Origin: Solanum dulcamara
Taxonomy: Eukaryota > Streptophyta > Magnoliopsida > Solanales > Solanaceae
DNA: 64,000 bases
Assembly: GCF_947179165.1 (NCBI RefSeq)
Contig: NC_077242.1
Location: forward strand, 23,035,097-23,099,096
Direction: 5' to 3'
In this document: positions 34,271-44,212 of the stretch, piece after piece
Position numbering within the stretch: the first letter of the stretch is position 1
How the letters are laid out: the number at the start of each line of letters is the position of its first letter
The notes under the pieces: generated by a model
What the model saw: the letters and a program-made list of their open reading frames with translations, nothing else
Told to the model about the DNA's origin: nothing
The model's database searches: none
Made by a program: the position numbers and the translations under genes

Positions 34271-34442
34271 TTGGAGTAACTGGTAAAGTTGCTGCCATGT
34301 GATCAGGAGGTCACGGGTTCAAGCCTTGGAAACAGCCTCTGGCAGAAATGCAAGGTAAGGCTGCGTACAATAGATCCTTGTGGTCGGACCCTTCCCCGGA
34401 CCCTGCGCATAGCGGGAGCTTAAGTGCACCGGGCTGCCCTTT
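34271..34442 (+). mobile_element. tRNA-derived SINE (Solanaceae TS/SolS-like)
   Basis: A 172 bp element flanked by a perfect 17 bp duplication, ATTATTTTTTGCTTCTA (34254-34270 and 34443-34459). A pol III B box lies near the 5' end (GGTTCAAGCC) with an A-box-like GTAACTGGTAAAG upstream. The body includes AAGGCTGCGTACAATAGA and CACCGGGCTGCCC, which I recognise as the common nightshade SINE body. It has no coding capacity and would move using LINE enzymes. It interrupts the virus between the movement-like and protease regions. ORFs 34311-34571 and 34348-34650 across it are chance. Confidence 0.92.
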
Positions 34443-34459
34443 ATTATTTTTTGCTTCTA

Positions 34460-35361
34460 AGATAGGTTGTATAAGTCTTGTTGATTGCGTTTTCTTTATT
34501 ATCGCTGCAGGGTTTATGACTCGAATTTCATCAAAAGATAATCGAGAGGTTGAATCTTGTTGGTTATACAAGGGTTTAAGTTGTAAATCTAAGTCTAATA
34601 ATGTGTCTTCTATTTCTTATATCTGTGTTATACTAGGCATTTGTATCTGACTGACTTTTTCAAATAGATGGGATAATCTATTGTCTCTTTTATGGCAAAG
34701 CAATCTGAATGATGTGTATTTGAAATAAAATCTTAGATTACATATGTTATCGAATAGGGTCTATTGTATTTGTGAAAGAAATCTTTTCTTTTAAAATTTT
34801 GTATTAAGCTTAAAATTTTATCAAAGTGTTTATCTAGAAGATGATATGAAATTCTAGGATAAACATTAAATTTAATATTCTCCTATTGTTAATTTTTTTT
34901 ATTCCTAAGCAGGCGTCTTTCCTATTTATTATCCAATTATCTATAATAACTAAATCTATTGGGGTATTTAATCCTTCTCGGAATGTGGATTTTATTATTA
35001 TCTGGATTGTTCTTATATGTATCCATCCAAGAGTATTTCTTATTTCAGTTTTTATTTTTCATAATTTATCTTGAATATCTTTTTTAGATAATAAAGGAAT
35101 TATTATTTTATTAGAAGTAACAGAAACTTCTAGAGATCTTTCTTGGATATTTAATCCGTAAAATAAATGATGTTGTCATTTTCTTAATCTGAATCTTTCA
35201 AGTATATTTACGTCAAATCCTAAGTAATTAGTTAAAGAAAACTTTTCTTTTTCTATTTGTTTTAATTTTTTTTTATCAATAAAAATATCCTGTTTATATT
35301 CTCCAACTTGTTCTATCATTTCTTCTATTATATCCTGGACAGTTTCTATTTCATTATTCAT
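34460..35361 (-). pseudogene. pararetrovirus movement-protein-like ORF
   Basis: The complement starts with Met at 35361 (MNNEIETVQDIIEEMIEQ), overlapping the end of the coat-like ORF. It continues GFDVNILERFRLRK and, in shifted frames, YGLNIQERSLEVSVTSNK, IIIPLLSKKDIQDKL, then RNTLGWIHIRTIQIIIK, GLNTPIDLVIIDNWI and RKDACLGI. This run resembles the 30K-type movement protein of Caulimoviridae, which gates plasmodesmata for cell-to-cell spread. Stops and frameshifts abound, and a SINE sits at the downstream end. Family call is moderate. Confidence 0.65.
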
Positions 35362-35374
35362 CTTGACTGTCTTC

Positions 35375-36413
35375 TTCTGACGAAGAATAATAATCCATAT
35401 CAGTTAATATAAAGAGTTTTCTTAAAGAGTTTCTTTTTCTTATATTTTCTTTTAATTTTTTTATAATAATAACGACTTTCACATCCAATTATTATAGGCA
35501 TTTTAGGATTATCACGACATAGACTTATTTTCTTTCTTAATTCTTTTGTTTCTTTTTAGCTAATATGGCATCTGCACAACATGTACTAAGTTTATCTTTT
35601 AAATGGGTTATTCTTTTTCCTAAAGTATCAGTTGTACCGGGGTTATAAGTATCTATTAACTTTTTGCCCAAGGGTCTGATATCTAAATGAAAAACATTGG
35701 TAAATACGTTTCCATATTTTTTACTCTGTTATAAACATAGTAATAATAATCTTGAAAGACACAAATATATTTATCTATTTCACACATATCACATATTTGT
35801 AATCGTAATAAAGCAATTTTATATGTTTTGATCATTTCGGGATCTTTAAAAATATTACCTTCTCCGGCAAATTCTAATCTTATAGCTTCTGTAGCTCTTG
35901 TAATTAAATTATCAATATTATCATCGGTGCCAAAAATATCATTTCTAGTGGCTCATTTAAGTTTTGCCAAAATCTTAGCACACTATTTAATAGACTTTGT
36001 TCTATAAAATATTTAGTTGTGTCATAATCCATTTTGTTTACTGTTACTGGTATCCTTAAAGAAGTTTTTCATTTATCTATAGCTTCTTCAGTATTATTGA
36101 TACAATCTAAATCTAGATATATTCCAAACGGATTAATTGCTTCACTTTTCATTGATCCTATTGGTGTATAACTATCTTTTGATCTTAATACAGAGTTTAT
36201 ACCTGCATAAAGCCTGGCGGGTTTATTAAAATTTCTTCGGGTAGTTTCATCCTGAGTAGGTAGCTCAGTAATATTAGGATTAAAATCTACTTCTTCTGAT
36301 TTGATTGTATCCATTTTTAAGTTTATCATATCACCTTCATTTTTTAACTTGGTTTCTTTTATATTTATTATAAGATTATTTATTTCAGAATTTTCTGAGT
36401 CAGAGCTTACCAT
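35375..36413 (-). pseudogene. pararetrovirus coat-protein-like ORF
   Basis: First ORF after the primer-binding site. The stretch 36413-36069 is open for 114 codons, with an acidic Ser/Glu/Asn-rich N terminus (VSSDSENSEINNL). It then reads RLYAGINSVLRSKDSY and INPFGIYLDLDCI. Later, in broken frames, come TRATEAIRLEFAGEG, KTYKIALLRLQICD, a very basic run (KKIKRKYKKKK) and an acidic Ser-rich end (YYSSSEEDSQDE). Basic run plus acidic tail fits viral coat proteins. I could not find the CCHC motif expected of one. Role is inferred from order and composition. Confidence 0.6.
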
Positions 36414-36497
36414 TTTAAATTGTTTTCTCCGTATCCTTCAGTATTTTTATTTTTGACATATTTTGTGTAATATCGATTTCTACGTCTTTAACATATA

Positions 36498-36512
36498 TCA
36501 TGGCTCTGATAC
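36498..36512 (-). promoter_or_regulatory. pararetrovirus primer-binding site (tRNA-Met), cut by an LTR
   Basis: On the minus strand GTATCAGAGCCATG matches the initiator tRNA-Met site. Its first bases are separated by the solo LTR at 36513-40020, whose duplication is gatac (36508-36512) against gatat (40021-40025). In this family the site sits in the leader, upstream of the first main ORF, as here. Confidence 0.8.
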
Positions 36513-39500
36513 TATAATGACCCTGAAGATTATTTTTGGAATTTTTGTAAAATAACCATTTTAGCCATCCCTTTAGATGCCCCAATTCATTTCTGATTAT
36601 TACCGGATGTTGATTTTTAGAAAATTCTATGAAAAGTTAAGTCCTTGAAAATTTTGAGTTTCATAAACTTTAATTATTAAAAAGTGGTATTTGGGGTCAA
36701 TCGGAGCTACGAGCCTTGGATTGGAACTCTGTTGATTCCAGCAGCTCCGAAATATCAAAATCGGCTTAGGGAATTAAAGGAATTAGTTTTGGAGTTGTAA
36801 CAAAGATTTGAGGCCTTGAGTTGAGAATTTGAGGAACTTTAAGCCAAGGTTTGACTTTGGTTAAATTTTGGAGTTTTGATGCTCGGAATAAAATTCTGAT
36901 GACTCTGTTGGATTTGGAAGACGGTTTTTGGTCTAGAAGAAGTGTTGATTGAATTTTTAGAGGTCCCAAGTCCGTTTTGGTATTTTGAAGGTCTAAGTTG
37001 GTTTAGTTTCGACTTTTTGAGTTTTGGGTCAACGAGATCTCGAATTCTAATTCTGATAGTTCCATCAGCTCCGGAATGACCAAATTAAGTTAGTAGCACT
37101 ATTGGAATGACTATCGAGATAATCGATACGAGTTTGGGGCCATTTGGTGCTTTTGACTTTGGTCAATATTTTTGGAAAACATGCTCGAATGAAAATTCTG
37201 ATAGCTTGGTTAGTTCCGGAATGTCAATTTTGGTTTAGAATGACCCTTCGTTCACTTTCTGAGGCATCCGGTCTAATATCGAGGCCCATTGTAGAATGTG
37301 GTTTAAAAGGGCTCTTAGGTGTGGGACCCACTTTTTATTAAAATGATCTCGTATGGGAATTCTGAATGCGCCACTGAGTCTGGAACATCGAATTTAGTAG
37401 GATAGAATATCTGATTTATTTTTATCGGATTCCAAACGAATCCCGAGCACCCCGTCGGAGATTTTGGATTTTTCCAAAATCTGTATAAAAAAAACTGCAG
37501 CAGCTTTATTTTTGTTTGGATTTTTCTCCAACTTTAAAACCTCATAACTTGAGCATTAGGGCTCCAAATTGGATGATTCAAAAGGAAAACTTGTGCGATT
37601 TTTCGTGGAGAACGCATTGAAGAGATTGAAAACTGATTTGGAGCATTTGATTCAGGTAAAAATCAAGATTTTATTTACATCTATGTCCATTTTTGGATTG
37701 AGTTTTTGAAGAACTTTGAGTAATTATTTCTTGACTTATATAAACCCGTTTTTGATGATTCAAGGGTCTAAATTTAAGATAATTTCGTGAGAAATCTCGT
37801 GGTGTCTCAAAAATGCAAGGAGAAGCTTCGTTTGAGGTAAAAATGCATTTTTAGTTACTGATTTAGTCATTTTCGGAATAAAATTTTGTGGAATTTTGGA
37901 AGAGTGTATCTTGGTCAATATAACTCCGTTTTGAGTAATTCTTAAGGCTAGATTGTGGGGGTTTTCACAAGAATCGTCATAGTGTAATTTGTTTGGTTGA
38001 AAGAGTCTCTTTTTTTTAGAATTTACTGATTTTAATGCTGTCATATTTGGTCATTTAGTCAGAATTTATGAGTTTTGGTTGCATGCTCGTTCCACATAGT
38101 TTTCCACCCCGATTATGTTGTAAATCTAATTTGTGATCTCCGGGTGACATTTGGAACCTGTTTTGGAGGGTCAAATCCAGAATTTCGTATGCGGATCCCA
38201 CAATTCCCGTTTTAGACCCAAAATTGGTTCGTTTCCAAAAATTATGAAATTAGTGTCTAAACAACCGTATTGACATCGTGGTTCTGTTTTTAATAGTGTG
38301 ATAGTATTCTGAGATAGTTCGAAAGGGAAAAGCTCTAGTACAGTAATTTGGAGCCTGCGTGTTTAGCCTACTGGTAGACTACGGTTTTACCTTTCTTTAG
38401 ATTGAGATGAAATGTATAAAAATATGTTGAAATAATTGAAATTATTGTTGGGTAGTTTGATTGTATATTTTAGGTGTTATAAATCATGCTTTAGGCTTGT
38501 TATCGGGTTTTTAAATATTTAGAAACATGTGTATTTTGTCGTTATTTGTTAGTATTATAAGGAGATTTAAATGAGCATGTTGTTGATACTGTGGGGTATG
38601 TTGTCCTTACTATAGGATATAAACTTGTTTTTAATGTCCCGGCGTTGCTCTGGTGGACTTAGATCCTTGTAGAATGGTGTAGCGGACTAGTGCCTAGTAG
38701 TTTGGCCTTAGTTAGGAGTTACCCTTGCTCTTAAAAATATCCTCATCTATAAATCATTATAATCGTGACTTTCGTGATGCGTCGGCAATACTAGATTTCA
38801 TGATCGTTGACTTTGGCTCCGGTTCTAGTTTTGGCGGCATATCGATTGACTTATTTGGGAAAAGATTTTTGGTACTATTATATTCTAGTTGGGAAGTAGA
38901 ATATTTAGCATCATAGGATAAATTATCTATGAGCATCCGGGTACCAAGTCCCCGCATCCATTCTGAATTATCGAAGAGCATCCGAGTACTCAACTCTGGC
39001 CTCTATCGGCTTGCTAGTATGATGAGTATCCGGGTACCCAGTCTCGGCCTTGATCATACCAATGTATTACGGTGAGCATCCGGGTACCCAGTCCCGACCT
39101 CGACCATACTTATGTATTATGGCGAGCATCCGGGTAACTAGTCCCGGCCTTGGCCACTTTAAACATTCGGGCGAGCATTTGGGTCCTAGTCCTGGCCTCG
39201 ACCCCTAAGTCACCCCTAAATCAATTGACTCTTGGAGATTCTATGTTTGGAAATGATACAGTACTGCGGCTCCTTACATCGCAGATTTTTGGTTCCTAGC
39301 CTTGGTAGTTGTAGCTATTCTATGTACTCGGCAGACTTTTGGGGGTTCGTCCAAATTTTTATTTAACTTGCGTACGAGTGTCCTGGCTGGGCTTATGGGG
39401 GACCGGTTGGGTATAGTTAGTTGTAGTTCTCATAGGTAGTACTCTTTCCCCCTTTTGATGCTTGTGTTGACTCCTATTTAGGCTATTCCTCTTTTTCATA

Positions 39501-40020
39501 TTGTTTTTACCTTTTCTGCTCAGTCGGCCGATGATGCCTACTGGATACCTGTTCTCTCGGTACTCATACTATACTCTGAATCTATTTTCGTGATGCAGGA
39601 CCGAGCACCAGCTACCTCTATGGATAGATTGATCCTATTACAGTCAGCTTCGGAGACTAAGATGAGTACTTGGCATTTTTGGATCATTTTTGGATCATTC
39701 AGTATGGATGGCCCGTCATTTGCCTTTTGAGACTAGCCAGTTGTTATAGATATTTTTGGTCCACTTTTGGGACTTGTACTCGTCTTTTATTTTATAGCAG
39801 CTCTGTACTTGTGACTTTCAGGTTTTGGAAGGGATCTTTAGTTGTATATATCAGTTTTGGTTTACTTCCGCTTATTCTTTCGGCTTATCTTTATAATTCG
39901 TTACTCTTGTTTAGTTTCTGCCCTCAAACCCATTACTTAAAGTTCCGGGTTGACGGGTTGACTTACCTACTGGTGGGTTATAGTAGGTGTCATCATGACC
40001 TAAGGAATTAGGTCATGACA
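36513..40020 (+). mobile_element. solo LTR, family C copy 1 (3,508 bp)
   Basis: Begins TATAATGACCCTGAAG (TA where TG is usual) and ends GGTCATGACA. The 5 bp flanks gatac and gatat differ at one base. There is no internal coding region. It contains the GAGCATCCGGGTACC minisatellite at 38930-39215. It is repeated in inverted orientation at 41708-46314. The ORF at 39670-40011 is shared by several family-C LTRs only because the DNA is homologous. Confidence 0.9.
38930..39215 (+). repeat. minisatellite in LTR C copy 1 (about 55 bp units)
   Basis: Six or so degenerate units with the core GAGCATCCGGGTACCCAGTC, followed by GGCCTCGACCATA and TGTATTA. The same array occurs on the other strand in copy 2. 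Confidence 0.85.
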
Positions 40021-40977
40021 GATATCAATGGAGAGAAGGGGTCCAGAAAATTGTTGATTCGATAAATCTATAATTTGCGTGGATATATTTCATATCTAAT
40101 AACATAATCATCTTGTTTAACAAGTAAAATTAATCCTCCTAAGGGGGAATATGTTATGTCTAAAGTAATCATAATATCAAAAATTGAGTAACTTTCTTGA
40201 GCAACATGATATTATAACAGCATAACATCTTAACTTAAATAAAAATTCAAGGGTCCAACACGCTTCCATACCTATCCCCGCTTTGACCGCAAATACTCCG
40301 AGTATCCGTTGAGACTTTTACTAAACGTTTCAGTCCCAACCTGTCACCAGGTAACTTTCCTTGGCGTTCCTTCAGAATACTACAGCACAGCCTAGCTTCG
40401 TTTCTTACTTCTAGGCGTAAGGGTAATATGGAAGAGGAGTTCTTTTCTTTTTATAGAAGGAAAGGAATTATAAAGTAATAATAAAGATGCTCAAGAAAGA
40501 AACTCACAAACTTAGTTTTTATTCATAACTGATTTTTTACAAGGATGGAGAAGAGAGAATTTGAGTTTCGATTGATGCTCGATTCTTGATTGATACCCCC
40601 TTCATTTACAAACTGTCTCCTTTTATAGACGAAGGAGGCGGACTTCAAACTACGGATTTCAAAAATAAAAAATAACTTGACAATGACCTCTTTACATAAT
40701 TAAAAGAAGACAAAACTAGTAGGACCTTACAAAATGACTTTTCTGTTCTATCTATCTCTTCCATCTTTTTCTTCTTTTTCTATCTTCTTAAATATTATTA
40801 CAAAATGACAAAAGGTTAGCTATCAGTCGCTATCGGTTAGATATCTGTCGCTATCATCTCCTTTGTCTTATTTTCTATGACTTGTTGCTTTTCTTTTTGC
40901 ATACGTATCTTCTTGCCTTATCTTTTCATCTTCTTCTTCTACCTTATCCTTTCATCCTTCGTCCACTTGTATTTATT
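40021..40977 (-). other. pararetrovirus intergenic region and RNA leader
   Basis: No ORF of note. On the minus strand it runs from the end of the transactivator-like ORF through the promoter (40518-40630) into about 500 bases of leader, reaching the primer-binding site split at 40021/36512. The distance from the likely start (about 40595) to the primer-binding site is near 575 bases, in line with long Caulimoviridae leaders. Confidence 0.7.
40518..40630 (-). promoter_or_regulatory. pararetrovirus pregenomic RNA promoter with early poly(A) signal
   Basis: On the minus strand CTATAAAAGGAGAC (40618-40630) is a strong TATA box. About 100 bases downstream is AATAAA (40518-40523). In this family the poly(A) signal lies just inside the transcript and is skipped on the first pass, giving the terminally redundant RNA. 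Transcription would start near 40595 and run toward lower coordinates. The TATA box and signal look intact. Confidence 0.7.
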
Positions 40978-41707
40978 TTATTCAGAAGATGTTGACATGG
41001 CATCTTCTATCATCTTATCCTTTTTTAGAGAGCAGAATTCACACGTGCCCTTTTCGTGCTTCTGCATCTCACATAATTTTTGCTGAGCCTGGGGGCTAGA
41101 TTTGATTATACATTTGTTAATTAATTCTATCTTTGTTTGCATGTATCTTTTTGCTGATGGAGGAGTATTTTTAGCCGGGGTTATTAGGATTGAGGAATGT
41201 ATTTTCGTTCCTCCATATGACCTAGATCCCCTTTTGAACTTGTGCTCCATATTTTGTAGCACGATTCTTAATCCAATTGCTCTTCGGTAGTGGACATCTT
41301 TTTTCGAGAACTGTTGAAATATCTTTTCTTGAAAATTATTAGTAATATTAAAGTTATCAGCCTTACTTATCTGCATAAAATGGTAGGCAGGATATCTTTC
41401 TTCTTTGTAAAAATCTGGTCCGACAGAAATAAATTTGAGGACCAAAATATCTTTGACTGTAATCGTAGGATTATTTAGATAACAATCTTTAACTCCGTCT
41501 TGTACCCATGATGGTAGTTGACTAATCTCTGAAAATTTGGAGAAGTAAGATGAATGGAATTTATTGCTCCAAAATCATACCAGTATCTAATTTCTTGAGG
41601 AGATGTATCTTATAAATAATTGATTCGAGGATATATTCCCGAGCAATCAATATATCTATTTGAGAGAGTTTTGAAAGAAAATAAATCTCTCATAATCTGT
41701 TCTTGAT
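40978..41707 (-). pseudogene. pararetrovirus ORF downstream of RT (transactivator/viroplasmin-like)
   Basis: The complement of 41445-40978 is open for 155 codons. It has FISVGPDFYKEERYPAYHF, then KDVHYRRAIGLRIVLQNMEH and a Lys/Gln-rich C terminus with CEMQKHEKGTCEFC. Upstream, 41707-41446 encodes FKTLSNRYIDCSGIYPRI in broken frames. By position between RNase H and the promoter it corresponds to the inclusion-body/transactivator ORF, which in this family aids polycistronic translation. The 5' part lies at 46315-46800, across a solo LTR. Function is inferred mainly from position. Confidence 0.58.
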
Positions 41708-42509
41708 TGTCACGACCCAATTCCTTAGGTCATGATGGCACCTACTATAACCCACTAGTAGGTAAGCCAACCCGTCAGCCCAAACTTCAAGTAATGGGTT
41801 TGAGGGCATAAACTAAACAAGAGTGGCAAAATATAAAGATAGGCAGAAAGAATAAGCGAAAGTAAACCAAAACATAATATAAACAAATAAATATCCTTCC
41901 TAAATCCTGGAAGTCAAAAGTACAGAGCTGTTATAAAATAAAAGACGAGTACAAGTCCCGAAAGTAGATCAAAAATATATACAACAACTGGTTAGTCTCA
42001 AAAGGCAAAAGACGGTCCATCCATACTGAACGAGACAAGAATGATCCAAAACCTCCAAGTGCTCACCCTACTCTCCGAAGCTGACTATAACAGGCTCGAT
42101 CTATCCACGGTGGTAACTGGTGCTCAGTCCTGCATCACGAAAGTAGATGCAGAGTGGAGCATGAGTACCAAGACAACAGGTACCCAGTAGGCATCATAGG
42201 CCGAACGAGAAGAAAAGGTAAAAACAATATGAAAAAGAGGAATAACATAAATAGGAGTCAATATAAGCATCAAAAAGGGGAAAGAGTACTACCTATGAGA
42301 ACTACAGCTAACTATACCCAACTGGGCGCCCATAAGCGCAGTTGGGACACTCGTGCGCAAGTTAAATAAGAATTTAGATGAACCCCCAAAACCCTGCCAA
42401 GTACACAGAATAGCTACAACTACCAAGGCTAGGAACCAAGAATCTGCGATGTCAGGAGCCGAAGTACTGTATCATTTCCAAACCCAAAATATTCAAGAGT
42501 CAATCGATC

Positions 42510-42790
42510 TAGAGGTGACTTAAGGGTCGAGGCCAGGACTGGGACCCAGATACTCGCCCGAATATTTAAAGTGGCCAAGGTCAGGACTGGATACCCGAAT
42601 ACTCGCCATAATACATAAGTGTGGTCGAGGTCGGGACTGGGTACCCGAATGCTCGCCGTAATACATCGGTATGATCGAGGTCGAGACTAGGTACCCAAAT
42701 GCTTGTCATACTAGCAAACTGGTAGAGGCCAGGGCTGAGTACCCGGATGCTCCCCGATAATTCAGAACGGAGGTCGAGACATGGTACCTG
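42510..42790 (-). repeat. minisatellite in LTR C copy 2
   Basis: Inverted counterpart of the 38930-39215 array: units with ACTGGGTACCCGAATGCTCG, followed by CCGTAATACAT and GGTCGAGGTC. About five copies. The ORF 42581-42799 results from it. Confidence 0.85.
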
Positions 42791-43169
42791 GATGCTCACA
42801 GATAATTTATCCCATTATGCCAAACATTCTACTTCCCAACTAGAATACAACAGTACTAAAAATCTTTTCCCAAATGAGTCAACCAATATGCCGTCAAAAT
42901 TGGAAACCGAGCCAAAGTCAACGATCACGAAATTTAGTATTGCTGATGCATCAAAAATTCATGAGTATACCGATTTATGGATGAGGATATATTTAAGAGC
43001 AAGGTTAATGCCTAACTAAGGCCAAACTACCAGGCACTAGTCCGCTACACCATTCTACAAGGATCTAAGTCCGTCGGAGCGACACTGGGCATCTAAAGCA
43101 AGTTTACATCCCATACTAAGGCCAACATAATCCACAGTATCCACAACATGCTCATTCAACTCTCCTTTC

Positions 43170-44212
43170 TAGGGGTGGGCGTTCGGTATTCAGCTCGGTA
43201 TTTTCAAAGTTCGGGTTCGGTAATTCGGTAATCGGTAATTCAAAGTATATACCAAATACCGAACTTTCAAACTTCGGTTCGGTAATTCGGTAATCGGTAA
43301 ATCAAACTTCGATTCGGTACGGTATTCGGTAATACCATATTTTTTTAATAGTTAATATACAATAAAAATTTATCCGCATTTAATATTTACATTAACCTAA
43401 AGAATACATATCTTAACTTACATTTTTATTACTACACCATAATTAAGTAATATATGCATTTTAACTTGCCGAATATTGAAATCAAAATTGCTCGTAAGCC
43501 ACATTCTACGGAGGAGAAATGATACATCGTAAACAAAGAGAAAATAATTTATGAATCGATACAGAATAAAAAAAATATTACCATGTAATAAAAATAATGA
43601 AAAAGAGTGAAAACAAAAATCTCTAATATATCATACATAATTTTTATACATATATTTTTCTTTGAATTATCCAAAAACTCTACATCACTGCACTAATTAT
43701 TAATTAGTTCCTGCAAAGATATGAAAGAGTTGGAATCTTTCGTTTTCAATGTATCTACCAAATAATTTATGTAGATAACTAACGTGGGAATCATGCAAAG
43801 TGAAATTATAATTCTTAATCAATTGCATAAATTTGAAATTAGAATTTATAATTTTTACATGTACATGAATTAAATTTTAGCAGTTACCCATAATGTACGT
43901 ATAAGTGTGCATATAATATAAGGTAAATGTGGGAAAGTTGAAATGAAAATGGTAAGGGAAATGAAAAAATGAGATAGTTTCCTCTTACTATACTCTTATT
44001 TTTTTGGTAATTTTTTTTCCAGTTTTTTTGTAAAAAAAAAAAAAAAAAAAAAGTTCGGTATTCAGGATTTCCCGAATACCGAAACCGAAATATCGAAATA
44101 TCAATTTCGGTACCGAATACCGAACCGAAATACTGAATTACCGAATACCGAAATACTGAAATAGTCGGTTCGGTTCGGTAATTCGGTTTTCGGTATTTTA
44201 TGCCCAGCCCTA
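43170..44212. mobile_element. non-autonomous hAT-like element (1,043 bp)
   Basis: Terminal inverted repeats start TAGGGGTGGGCGTTCGGTA on the left and, as complement, TAGGGCTGGGCATAAAATA on the right. The 8 bp duplication is CTCCTTTC (43162-43169) against CTCCTTAC (44213-44220). The subterminal 150-200 bp on both sides are packed with CGGTAATTCGGTA-type motifs in inverted orientation. The centre is AT-rich with no transposase. An 8 bp duplication with this end sequence suits the hAT superfamily. Confidence 0.9.

Noticed and set aside
34271..34330. tRNA gene-like A and B boxes
   Set aside because: They belong to the SINE head. No cloverleaf with acceptor stem is evident and the element has a SINE body and duplication.
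34311..34650. ORFs on both strands (34311-34571 minus, 34348-34650 plus)
   Set aside because: They overlap the SINE and its flanks. A Cys/Pro-rich reading of SINE sequence is not a gene.
39670..40011. 113-codon ORF with hydrophobic stretches, similar to ORFs at 54744-55040 and 60549-60800
   Set aside because: The similarity exists because all three lie in the 3' part of LTR family C. The frame is not conserved between copies, and the sequence is non-coding LTR.
42581..42799. 72-codon ORF with internal repeats
   Set aside because: Translation of the GAGCATCCGGG minisatellite in LTR C, not a repeat protein.
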